From Pacificispira sp002696645 (lineage in GTDB: Bacteria > Pseudomonadota > Alphaproteobacteria > UBA8366 > Aestuariispiraceae), in contig NZ_JBLZHU010000007.1 in NCBI RefSeq assembly GCF_048892425.1, positions 1-64,000 of the forward strand: a DNA stretch of 64,000 nucleotides. The letters are read 5' to 3'. Both the position numbers and the translations under genes were made by a program. Shown piece after piece: positions 53,793 to 60,792 of the stretch. The first letter of the stretch is position 1, and the number at the start of each line of letters is the position of its first letter. A model generated the notes under the pieces. The model did not search any database, was not told the origin of the DNA, and was given only the letters and a program-made list of their open reading frames with translations.

Positions 53793-54323
53793 ATTCAAAA
53801 TCCACAAGACTCCAGGCTTGAAAATATACTGGGCGCACTGGCGCTCACTTTGGCCGACAGAATAACGGCAGAAGCTGAAGAAGTTACCGGGATTGGCGGA
53901 ATCGGTTCCTCCATCCTGATCGCAATTCGCAGCGAGCCTGGATTATTGATTGAGCATCTCGCCAAACAACAGAATAAAAGCCAATCCACAATTGTTCGGG
54001 CCATACAGCAATTAGAGCAACGCAAACTGGTGGCAAAGAGGGCCGGTTCGGACCGGCGGACCATGCAGCTAATACTGACCGAGTCTGGAACTGCTTGTGC
54101 CGAGTCAATTCTCAACGCGCGCGAAGCCCTGATCACCAATGCGCTGACGCCCCTTACCGGCACGCAACGCTCCCAGTTGGAACGGATGGTCGAAACCATA
54201 TTGGTTGACCTGGTGCATCACCCGAAAGACGCCTATCCAATGTGCAGACTGTGTCGTGAGGAATGTTGTGGTGATGACTTGGACTGTCCGGTTGAACGCG
54301 GTGCGGCGTCAAAAGAACGCTAG
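53793..54323 (+). CDS. MarR-type transcriptional regulator with Cys-rich C-terminus
   Basis: A winged-helix regulator of about 176 residues. The helix-turn-helix region is LLIEHLAKQQNKSQSTIVRAIQQLEQRKLV, with wing KRAGSDRRTMQLILTESG. The C-terminus ends in CRLCREECCGDDLDCPV, a cluster that could bind metal or sense oxidation. The conserved N-terminal residues RLENILGALALTLADRI are in frame, but no ATG, GTG or TTG precedes them; the best start is ATT at 53793, eight bases after GAGGAG (53779-53784). A TTG at 53850 would cut off the conserved part. It is coupled to the ureohydrolase gene. Confidence 0.8.
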   Translation: MQNPQDSRLENILGALALTLADRITAEAEEVTGIGGIGSSILIAIRSEPGLLIEHLAKQQNKSQSTIVRAIQQLEQRKLVAKRAGSDRRTMQLILTESGTACAESILNAREALITNALTPLTGTQRSQLERMVETILVDLVHHPKDAYPMCRLCREECCGDDLDCPVERGAASKER

Positions 54324-54339
54324 AAATGTTACATACCCG

Positions 54340-54783
54340 TTAACCACGCCCTGGAATGCCCTGACGGGCTAATTCATCGGCTCGTTCATTTTCTGGATGT
54401 CCGGCATGCCCCTTGACCCAGGCCCATTCGATCTTGTGCCGGGCCACGGCAAGTTCCAGTCGCTGCCATAAATCCGCATTCTTCACAGGTTTTTTCGCCG
54501 CCGTCTTCCAGCCATTCTTTTTCCAGCCATGGATCCATTTGGTAATGCCGTCTTTGACATAGGTACTGTCTGTCGTCAGGCGTACAGCCATGGGGCGCGT
54601 CAGCGCCTCCAGCCCGGCAATCGCGGCCATTAATTCCATACGGTTGTTCGTTGTGTCCAACTCGCCGCCACAGATTTCCTTTTCATGGGCACCCCAACGG
54701 ATGACCGCGCCCCATCCGCCGGGACCAGGATTGCCGCTGCAGGCACCATCAGTGAAAATCTCAACCAGGGTCTTTTCGCTCAT
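54340..54783 (-). CDS. rnhA: Ribonuclease HI
   Basis: A 147-residue RNase H that degrades the RNA strand of RNA-DNA hybrids. Catalytic residues are visible: D in EIFTDGACSGNPGPGGWG, E in NNRMELMAAI, D in LTTDSTYVKDGI and D in NERADELARQG. The basic handle WKKNGWKTAAKKPVKN is of the E. coli type. It overlaps thrB (ATGA) and is the last gene of ispH - thrB - rnhA. Confidence 0.96.
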   Translation of the reverse strand: MSEKTLVEIFTDGACSGNPGPGGWGAVIRWGAHEKEICGGELDTTNNRMELMAAIAGLEALTRPMAVRLTTDSTYVKDGITKWIHGWKKNGWKTAAKKPVKNADLWQRLELAVARHKIEWAWVKGHAGHPENERADELARQGIPGRG

Positions 54784-55748
54784 GACCCATCAAATCCGTA
54801 TGCGCTGGCGGCGGAGACACCCTGATGGAATCGCAGCCTGTCAAAATAGTCCATTGGGTCATGGGGACGCACCAAGGCTCCTGGTGGGCAATTCAACCAG
54901 TCATATAATCGCGTTAGCAAGAATCGCATCGCCGACCCTCGCGCCAGAATGGGCAATGCCTCAATTTCCGCCGATGTCAGCGGACGATGCTGCGCATAGT
55001 TGGACAGCAAGGCCCGGGCCTTGGTGACGTTGAAACTGCGATCCCGCTCAAAACACCAGGCGTTCAAACAGATTGCCAAATCATAGGCCAGGAAATCCGT
55101 GCAGGCGAAATAGAAGTCGATCACGCCAGACAGCCGATCCCCGATGAAAAACACATTGTCGGGAAACATATCGGCATGACACACCCCTATGGGCAGGTCC
55201 TTTGGCCAATTCGCCTCCAGAAAATCCAGTTCTGCGCGGATCAGCGGTGCCATATCCTTATGAACTTCATGGGCGCGGGCTTCTGACTTCTCAAATAAGG
55301 GACGCCAATCCCCAAGCGTCAGACCATTGCGGCGCTGCATTGGAAAATCCGCACCAGCCGCATGCAGATCCGCCAGGGCCGCCCCCAATTGCGCACAATG
55401 TTCCTTGCGGATGCGCCGCGCCCACATGCCTTCCAGAAAGCTGGTGACCGCTGCAGGCCTGTCATTCAGATCCCGCAGCGCCGTGCCGTCCGGCATTTCA
55501 ATCGGACGCGGACAGGGCAGGCCTTTTTCCGCCAGATGGTTCATCAAACCGATGAAGAACGGCAGATCTTCACGCTTCACGCGCTTTTCATATAAGGTCA
55601 GGATAAAGGTGTCCTGGGTGGTCCGGATCAGGTAATTGGAATTCTCCACCCCTTCCGCAATGCCTTTTGCCGACACCAAGTCGCCAATGCCGTATTGTGC
55701 GATAAAGGCCGACATATCTTCGTCGGATACATCCGTGTAAACCGCCAT
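54780..55748 (-). CDS. thrB: Homoserine kinase (APH-fold ThrB)
   Basis: A 322-residue homoserine kinase of the aminoglycoside-phosphotransferase fold used in alphaproteobacteria. MAVYTDVSDEDMSAFIAQYGIGDLVSAKGIAEGVENSNYLIRT is a diagnostic N-terminus; GVCHADMFPDNVFF and GVIDFYFACTDFLAYDLAI are the catalytic HxDxxxxN and metal-binding blocks. It makes O-phosphohomoserine for threonine synthesis. It is coupled with rnhA by a four-base overlap and lies 49 bases after ispH. Confidence 0.95.
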   Translation of the reverse strand: MAVYTDVSDEDMSAFIAQYGIGDLVSAKGIAEGVENSNYLIRTTQDTFILTLYEKRVKREDLPFFIGLMNHLAEKGLPCPRPIEMPDGTALRDLNDRPAAVTSFLEGMWARRIRKEHCAQLGAALADLHAAGADFPMQRRNGLTLGDWRPLFEKSEARAHEVHKDMAPLIRAELDFLEANWPKDLPIGVCHADMFPDNVFFIGDRLSGVIDFYFACTDFLAYDLAICLNAWCFERDRSFNVTKARALLSNYAQHRPLTSAEIEALPILARGSAMRFLLTRLYDWLNCPPGALVRPHDPMDYFDRLRFHQGVSAASAYGFDGS

Positions 55749-55772
55749 ACTGAATCCGTCGCTTATCGATTT

Positions 55773-55811
55773 GGTTAAAGTTTACTGGGTTAAAAGTTTA
55801 CTGGGTTAAAA
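55773..55811. repeat. 16-bp tandem duplication across the ispH stop codon
   Basis: GTTTACTGGGTTAAAA occurs at 55780-55795 and 55796-55811, with a partial GGTTAAA before (55773-55779). On the coding strand this repeats the last codons of ispH and its TAA, so the duplication leaves the protein unchanged and only lengthens the spacer to thrB. Confidence 0.85.
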
Positions 55812-56748
55812 GACGGGGAAGCTTGAATTCCACATCTTCCTGCGCAATGGAGATCTGGCTGACCGTGACCGCATAATGATCACGACATGCATTGATCACC
55901 TCTTCCACCAGTACTTCCGGGGCGGAGGCACCGGCGGATATGCCAAGCCGGGAAACACCCTGCATCCAGTCCCAATCAATGTCGGTGGCCCGTTGAACCA
56001 AAGCAGCCTTTGGGCAGCCCGCAACCCGCGCGACTTCAACCAACCGACGGGAATTTGACGAATTTGGGGCACCGATGACCAGCACGGCCTCAACCTCTGC
56101 CGCCAGGGCCCGCACTGCCGCCTGACGATTGGTCGTGGCATAACAGATATCTTCGCGCTTTGGCCCGGCAATGTCTGGATAGCGTACCCGCAACGCATCA
56201 ATGATTTCCGCCGTATCGTCCACCGACAATGTGGTCTGAGTCGCAAAAGCCAATGGCGCATCAGGGGGGAAATCCAGTTTCGCCACATCCGCCAGGGTTT
56301 CGACCAAAACGACCGCCCCGTCTGGCAATTGCCCCATTGTGCCAACCACTTCCGGATGACCGACATGGCCAATCAGAATGATCGTATGCCCGCCATCGTG
56401 ATAGCGTTCCACTTCCCGGTGGACCTTGCTGACCAGGGGACAGGTCGCATCGACATAAATCATCTCCCGCGCCTGTGCGGCGGCAGGAACGGATTTCGGC
56501 ACACCATGGGCAGAAAAAATCACCGGCCGGTCGGTTGGGGCCTCGTCCAGTTCTTCAACAAAGATTGCCCCCTTGCTTTCCAGTGATTCGACAACAAAAC
56601 GGTTATGGACAATCTCGTGGCGCACATAAACAGGGGCGCCGAATTTTTCCAGCGCCTTTTCAACGATCAGGATAGCCCGGTCCACACCGGCACAGAAACC
56701 GCGGGGGCCTGCCAGTTTTATCGCCAAATCTGGTTTCACATCAGCCAT
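55798..56748 (-). CDS. ispH: 4-hydroxy-3-methylbut-2-enyl diphosphate reductase
   Basis: A 316-residue iron-sulfur enzyme, the last step of the MEP isoprenoid pathway. The three cluster cysteines are seen in RGFCAGVDRAI, VDATCPLVSKVH and EDICYATTNRQAAV; the substrate-binding GAPNSSNSRRLVEVA and the conserved histidines in HEIVHN and GHVGHPEV are present. Standard length. It is the first gene of the ispH - thrB - rnhA unit and is divergent from the CDGSH gene. Confidence 0.96.
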   Translation of the reverse strand: MADVKPDLAIKLAGPRGFCAGVDRAILIVEKALEKFGAPVYVRHEIVHNRFVVESLESKGAIFVEELDEAPTDRPVIFSAHGVPKSVPAAAQAREMIYVDATCPLVSKVHREVERYHDGGHTIILIGHVGHPEVVGTMGQLPDGAVVLVETLADVAKLDFPPDAPLAFATQTTLSVDDTAEIIDALRVRYPDIAGPKREDICYATTNRQAAVRALAAEVEAVLVIGAPNSSNSRRLVEVARVAGCPKAALVQRATDIDWDWMQGVSRLGISAGASAPEVLVEEVINACRDHYAVTVSQISIAQEDVEFKLPRLLTQ

Positions 56749-56922
56749 GTTTCATTCTTTCATTCCACACTGCATTCCCTTACGTCGCGTGTTCCGGCAA
56801 TTCCGTCAACAGAGAAGGAGTTATTCCCGCGCGGCGCTTGTTCCAGGCGGGCCTGTCGATTAGTCTCCCCCTACAGTGAAATTGCGCATCCAACGCGCCC
56901 CGCATGATGGTGGAACATCACG

Positions 56923-57162
56923 ATGACCGATCCTTTGATCGCGGCGAAACAACCCTTCCCCATTGAAGTTGTGGCGGGACAAAAGTACTTCTGGTGCGCC
57001 TGCGGGCGTTCTGCATCCCAGCCCTTTTGCGACGGAAGCCACACAGGGACAAAAATGACACCACAAATCTATACCGCAGATAAGTCACGCACGATATTTT
57101 TCTGTGGCTGCAAGCATAGTGATCGCGGACCACTGTGTGACGGTACGCATTCAAAATTCTAA
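56923..57162 (+). CDS. Double-CDGSH iron-sulfur protein
   Basis: A 79-residue protein with two CDGSH 2Fe-2S motifs: CACGRSASQPFCDGSH and CGCKHSDRGPLCDGTH, each with the C-x-C-x(n)-C-x3-H ligands (the second ends DGTH). One chain thus carries two clusters of mitoNEET type, as in the type 3 (MiNT-like) group. No membrane helix is seen. It lies divergently from ispH and upstream of the lipoprotein gene; redox or Fe-S transfer is inferred. Confidence 0.9.
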   Translation: MTDPLIAAKQPFPIEVVAGQKYFWCACGRSASQPFCDGSHTGTKMTPQIYTADKSRTIFFCGCKHSDRGPLCDGTHSKF

Positions 57163-57216
57163 CATGCCACGAAGTTTACAATGGGATTTTTCAGTATGCA
57201 GGGAGTTAAACTGAAT

Positions 57217-57726
57217 ATGCGGCTTTTGCTTCTCGGGATTTGTCTGACTGTCCTTACGGCCTGCGCGGAACCGACAAAGATTATTCCCTGCCCCCCCATT
57301 CTGATCCCACTGGATACGGAGCGGGTGACGCGCTTTGCCCCTGGATCCGGGCGTGACATCACGGACGTTGTGATGCGTGGGGAAATTCGATTCCTGTCTG
57401 GGGAATGCACCGTAAAGGATGAGGAAGTTGAAATGACCTTTCCTATCGCGGTGCGCGGTGTGCGTGGCCCGGCCCAGAAATCAGGTATAGAGCCCATCAG
57501 TCTGTTTCTGGCGGTATCAACGCCAGATCGTCAGATCCTGAACCGGCGTGAAATGGATATGACCCTGAATTTTGACGGCAATCGCACCACGACTGTCTCG
57601 GCAGATACGGTGACTGTCGTGATCCCGAAGAAAGAAGAACAATCCGCCAAGTCGTTCATCCTCTTCATCGGTCTGGTCCTGTCTGAGGAAGAATTACAGT
57701 ACAATCGCGAGGAAAGCCGTCGCTGA
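57217..57726 (+). CDS. Uncharacterised lipoprotein
   Basis: A 169-residue protein not recognised by family. From the ATG at 57217 the N-terminus MRLLLLGICLTVLTAC is a textbook lipoprotein signal with lipobox L-T-A-C; AGGGAG lies 11 bases upstream. Starts at 57181 and 57196 would add charged residues before it. The mature part is beta-rich (ITDVVMRGEIRFLSGEC, VEMTFPIAVRGVRGP), and near the C-terminus there is a short hydrophobic stretch (SFILFIGLVLS). The downstream membrane-protein frame starts at its stop codon. Confidence 0.7.
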   Translation: MRLLLLGICLTVLTACAEPTKIIPCPPILIPLDTERVTRFAPGSGRDITDVVMRGEIRFLSGECTVKDEEVEMTFPIAVRGVRGPAQKSGIEPISLFLAVSTPDRQILNRREMDMTLNFDGNRTTTVSADTVTVVIPKKEEQSAKSFILFIGLVLSEEELQYNREESRR

Positions 57727-58811
57727 CCCAATTCCAATATAAGAACCCGTTTTCAGACCTGACATGGACCCTCCTTATCACGCTGTTGATCGGCTCTTTG
57801 GGGGGCTGCGTCTTTGACTTTTTGGACCTTCCCGCCGCCTATCTCAGCGGATCCATGCTGGCCGTCGCAATATGGGTCATCGCCGGGCGCAAGGCGGAAT
57901 TACCGAACCCGTTAAGCAATCTCAGCTTTATCGCGACGGGATCCTTGCTGGGGGCTGGTATTGACCGAAACAGCCTGTCTTCTATCCCAGACTGGCCTGT
58001 ATCCCTGATCATGCTCGGCATCAGCATGATTATCCTGTTGGCGCTGGTTCGCCTGTATCTGCGCCGGGTTCATCATTATGATCGCAACACGGCGATCTTG
58101 TGTTCCGTCCCAGGGGCGATGAGTTTTGTTGTCGCTGTCGCGACAGAGATCGGCGCCGATACACGTCGGGTTGCCGTCATCCAAACCGTGCGGCTGGCAA
58201 CCGTTATGGTGCTGATCCCAATTGTTGTAGGCTATACGAATGTGCATTCGCCGCTGCCCACAGCGATTCCTAAGGAAATGTTGGGCTGGCCAGAAATTGC
58301 GATGGTCCTGGCACTCTCCTACTTAGGGGTTCCATTAGGAAGCTTGCTCCGAATTCCCGCCCCCTATTTTACAGGCCCAATGGTTATCAGTGGCGCCCTG
58401 TTCATGACAGGCACGGTGGAAGGTGCTATTCCTGCCTACGTCCTGTATCCGCCGCTGATCATTTGTGGTGCGACCATCGGCACGCGATTCGCAGGCAGCA
58501 CAAAAAAATTCCTGATTTCCTGCACCAAAGCCGGAATCGGCGCGACCGGTTTAGGGCTTGCGATCACCAGCCTATTTGCCTGGCCAACAGCGGCCTTTCT
58601 GGATCTGCCCTTCATGCAGGTCTGGCTGGCCTTTGCGCCGGGCGGGCTGGAAGCCATGACAGTTCTGGCCTTCACTTTGGATACGGACCCGGCTTTTGTG
58701 GCAGGGCACCAGATTATCCGATTCCTGGCCATCAGCCTGATCGTGCCCTTCTTGCTGGGCAAAGCGAAGGTCGCGCAGCAGTCCGATCCAGCATCCTCCC
58801 CACCGCCTTGA
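57723..58811 (+). CDS. AbrB-family membrane protein (COG3180 type)
   Basis: A membrane protein of about 362 residues with two repeats of the AbrB duplication domain, each with LPAAYLSGSMLAV- or IPAPYFTGPMVIS-like glycine/proline helices and FIATGSLLGAGIDR or ICGATIGTRFAGS. About 9-10 helices. It has been named as a putative ammonia monooxygenase or regulator of abrB; the function is unclear. No ATG or GTG starts the frame. A CTG at 57723, overlapping the lipoprotein stop (CTGA) and eight bases after GAGGAA, would give the full first helix; a TTG at 57786 would remove its first half. Confidence 0.75.
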   Translation: MTQFQYKNPFSDLTWTLLITLLIGSLGGCVFDFLDLPAAYLSGSMLAVAIWVIAGRKAELPNPLSNLSFIATGSLLGAGIDRNSLSSIPDWPVSLIMLGISMIILLALVRLYLRRVHHYDRNTAILCSVPGAMSFVVAVATEIGADTRRVAVIQTVRLATVMVLIPIVVGYTNVHSPLPTAIPKEMLGWPEIAMVLALSYLGVPLGSLLRIPAPYFTGPMVISGALFMTGTVEGAIPAYVLYPPLIICGATIGTRFAGSTKKFLISCTKAGIGATGLGLAITSLFAWPTAAFLDLPFMQVWLAFAPGGLEAMTVLAFTLDTDPAFVAGHQIIRFLAISLIVPFLLGKAKVAQQSDPASSPPP

Positions 58812-58857
58812 CACGGCAAAGGGATCAGGTACTCTCGCCGCGCTATAGTTCGTTATA

Positions 58858-59072
58858 CCTGCGTGGGAGAGTGTGACCCGATGGGTCGCCGCCGAAGGAG
58901 CAACCGCCCCGGAATCTCTCAGGCCCCTGGACCGCGCGGGTTAGGACAATCTGGAAAGTGATGCGGTCTGTTCAGACCCTATCCACCGAAGGGGTAAGCC
59001 ACCCCGACTGATAGAGGGATCACCCTCTTCATCATGTCGGGATCGGTCACACTCTCAGGTTCCATGACAGAG
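58858..59072 (+). promoter_or_regulatory. Tandem glycine riboswitch
   Basis: Two glycine aptamers in series. The first has GCGTGGGAGAGTG (58861), GCCGCCGAAGGAGCAACC and GGAATCTCTCAGGCCCC. The second has CTGGAAAGTG (58951), CACCGAAGGGGTAAGCC and ACACTCTCAGGTTCCATGACAGAGG. These are the conserved cores of glycine-I/II aptamers. The element sits between the AbrB-family gene and gcvT, and a terminator follows at once. A TATAGT at 58844 is a possible -10 box. Confidence 0.93.
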
Positions 59073-59074
59073 GG

Positions 59075-59115
59075 GGCGCGCCACCGATTGATTTCGGGAC
59101 GCGCCTTTTTGTTTT
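59075..59115 (+). terminator. Terminator of the glycine riboswitch expression platform
   Basis: GGCGCG (59075-59080) pairs with CGCGCC (59100-59105), extended by flanking bases, and is followed by TTTTTGTTTT. Its left arm adjoins the GACAGAGGG end of aptamer 2, so glycine binding could decide between termination and read-through into gcvT, 24 bases downstream. Confidence 0.82.
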
Positions 59116-59138
59116 GGACCTTGGAAGGGGCCGATTGT

Positions 59139-60275
59139 ATGTCTGATCAGGAATTGGCGATCACGCCGTTGAACGCCTTGCACCGGGAATTGGGCGGCAA
59201 GATGGTTCCCTTTGCCGGTTATGATATGCCGGTACAATTCCCAGCTGGCATCCTGAAAGAACATCTACATACCCGCAACGCGGCTGGATTATTTGATGTT
59301 TCCCATATGGGCCAGGCCTGGCTGATCGCCGAAGATGGGTCCGATCCCGCAATCGCTTTTGAAAGCCTGGTGCCAGCGGATGTTCAATCCCTGGAGCCAG
59401 GGCAACAACGCTATTCCCAATTGCTGAATGAAGCAGGCGGCATTCTGGATGATTTAATGGTGACCCGCCCCATCGCCGCCTTGGGCCGTGACCGTTTGTA
59501 TCTGGTCGTGAACGCGGCCTGCAAGGATCAGGACCTGCCCCATATTGCCAAGGCCTTGAAAGGCCGCATCCGTGTAGAGCCCCTGGAAGACCGCGCCTTG
59601 ATCGCGCTTCAGGGACCAAAAGCGTCGGGTGTTGCCGCGCGATTGTTTGGTCCGGCCCTGGCAACGATGCCATTCATGAGCCAAACCGTGGTCGAATTTG
59701 ATGGCATCGATCTGTGGATCAGCCGATCCGGCTATACCGGCGAAGATGGGTATGAGATATCCGTTCCTAATGACCAGGCCGAGGCGTTGGCCCGCCTGCT
59801 GCTGGGGGATCCCGCCGTCGAACCGATAGGGCTGGGCGCCCGCGATTCGCTGAGACTGGAAGCAGGCCTATGCCTGTATGGTCATGACATCGATACGACC
59901 ACCAGCCCCATCGAAGCGGGGCTGCTGTGGTCTATCGGCAAGCGCCGCCGCGCAGAAGGCGGCTTTCCTGGCGCAGAAATTGTGCAAAAACAAATCGCAG
60001 AAGGCGCAACGCGCAAACGGGTTGGCATTCTGCCCGATGGTCGCGCCCCGGCCCGCGAAGGAACCCTTATTCTGGATGCGGACGGTGGGACGGAAATTGG
60101 ACAGATCACCAGTGGCGGTTTTGGCCCGACGGTCGGCGGTCCCGTTGCCATGGGCTATGTCCCCATTGACTATGCAAAACCGGGAACGCCTGTTTTCTTG
60201 TCGGTTCGGGGAAAATCCCTGCCCGCCACCATCACAAAAATGCCTTTCGTACCGCCCGGATTCTTTCGGGGTTAA
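59139..60275 (+). CDS. gcvT: Glycine cleavage system aminomethyltransferase (T protein)
   Basis: A 378-residue T protein that passes the aminomethyl carbon to tetrahydrofolate. Blocks: MVPFAGYDMPVQFPAGILKEHLHTR, GLFDVSHMGQA, ISRSGYTGEDGYEISVP, LRLEAGLCLYGHDID and SGGFGPTVGGPVAMGYV. The ATG at 59139 follows GGAAGGGG and the riboswitch terminator; an upstream in-frame start at 59034 lies inside the riboswitch and is rejected. It begins the gcvT - gcvH - gcvP operon. Confidence 0.95.
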   Translation: MSDQELAITPLNALHRELGGKMVPFAGYDMPVQFPAGILKEHLHTRNAAGLFDVSHMGQAWLIAEDGSDPAIAFESLVPADVQSLEPGQQRYSQLLNEAGGILDDLMVTRPIAALGRDRLYLVVNAACKDQDLPHIAKALKGRIRVEPLEDRALIALQGPKASGVAARLFGPALATMPFMSQTVVEFDGIDLWISRSGYTGEDGYEISVPNDQAEALARLLLGDPAVEPIGLGARDSLRLEAGLCLYGHDIDTTTSPIEAGLLWSIGKRRRAEGGFPGAEIVQKQIAEGATRKRVGILPDGRAPAREGTLILDADGGTEIGQITSGGFGPTVGGPVAMGYVPIDYAKPGTPVFLSVRGKSLPATITKMPFVPPGFFRG

Positions 60276-60360
60276 CAATTTCAAGGTACAGTTCATCGGG
60301 TAAACCAAGCCTACCAAACAACCAATGACCCAACCTGAGAATAGGGGAGCTATAGTCGTC

Positions 60361-60732
60361 ATGGCCGAACGCAAATTTTCTGAAGAGCATGAATGGATCG
60401 AAATCGACGGCGATACCGCCACCATAGGCATTACCATTCACGCGCAAGAGCAATTGGGGGATATCGTCTTTGTCGACCTGCCGGAAGTCGGCGCCGTCTT
60501 TAACAAGGATGATGAAGCCGGCGTCGTCGAATCGGTAAAGGCCGCCAGTGAAGTCTATGCGCCAATCGGCGGGGAAATCCTGGAAGTAAATGACGCCCTG
60601 ACCGACAATCCGGCCCTGGTCAATGAAGATGCAGAAGGGGACGGCTGGTTCTTCAAGATGAAGATCGAAGATGCCGGGGAACTGGACGATCTGATGACGG
60701 AGAGCGAATACGGCGACTTCATAGAAGACTAA
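60361..60732 (+). CDS. gcvH: Glycine cleavage system H protein
   Basis: A 123-residue lipoyl carrier. The lipoylation site is K60 in VVESVKAASEVYAP, and FSEEHEWIEIDGDTATIGIT is the N-terminal signature. The ATG at 60361 follows GGGGAG (60344-60349); an upstream ATG at 60325 is less likely. It carries the aminomethyl group between P, T and L proteins. The L protein gene is not in the window. Confidence 0.96.
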   Translation: MAERKFSEEHEWIEIDGDTATIGITIHAQEQLGDIVFVDLPEVGAVFNKDDEAGVVESVKAASEVYAPIGGEILEVNDALTDNPALVNEDAEGDGWFFKMKIEDAGELDDLMTESEYGDFIED

Positions 60733-60792
60733 ACCTTAAAAGACTGGGCCATTCCGGCCCGCATTTGCCAAAAGCCCTGCAGGAGAGTCTTT

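Noticed and set aside
59034..59138. Longer N-terminus for gcvT
   Set aside because: These codons would overlap the riboswitch and its terminator; the T-protein family begins near the ATG at 59139.
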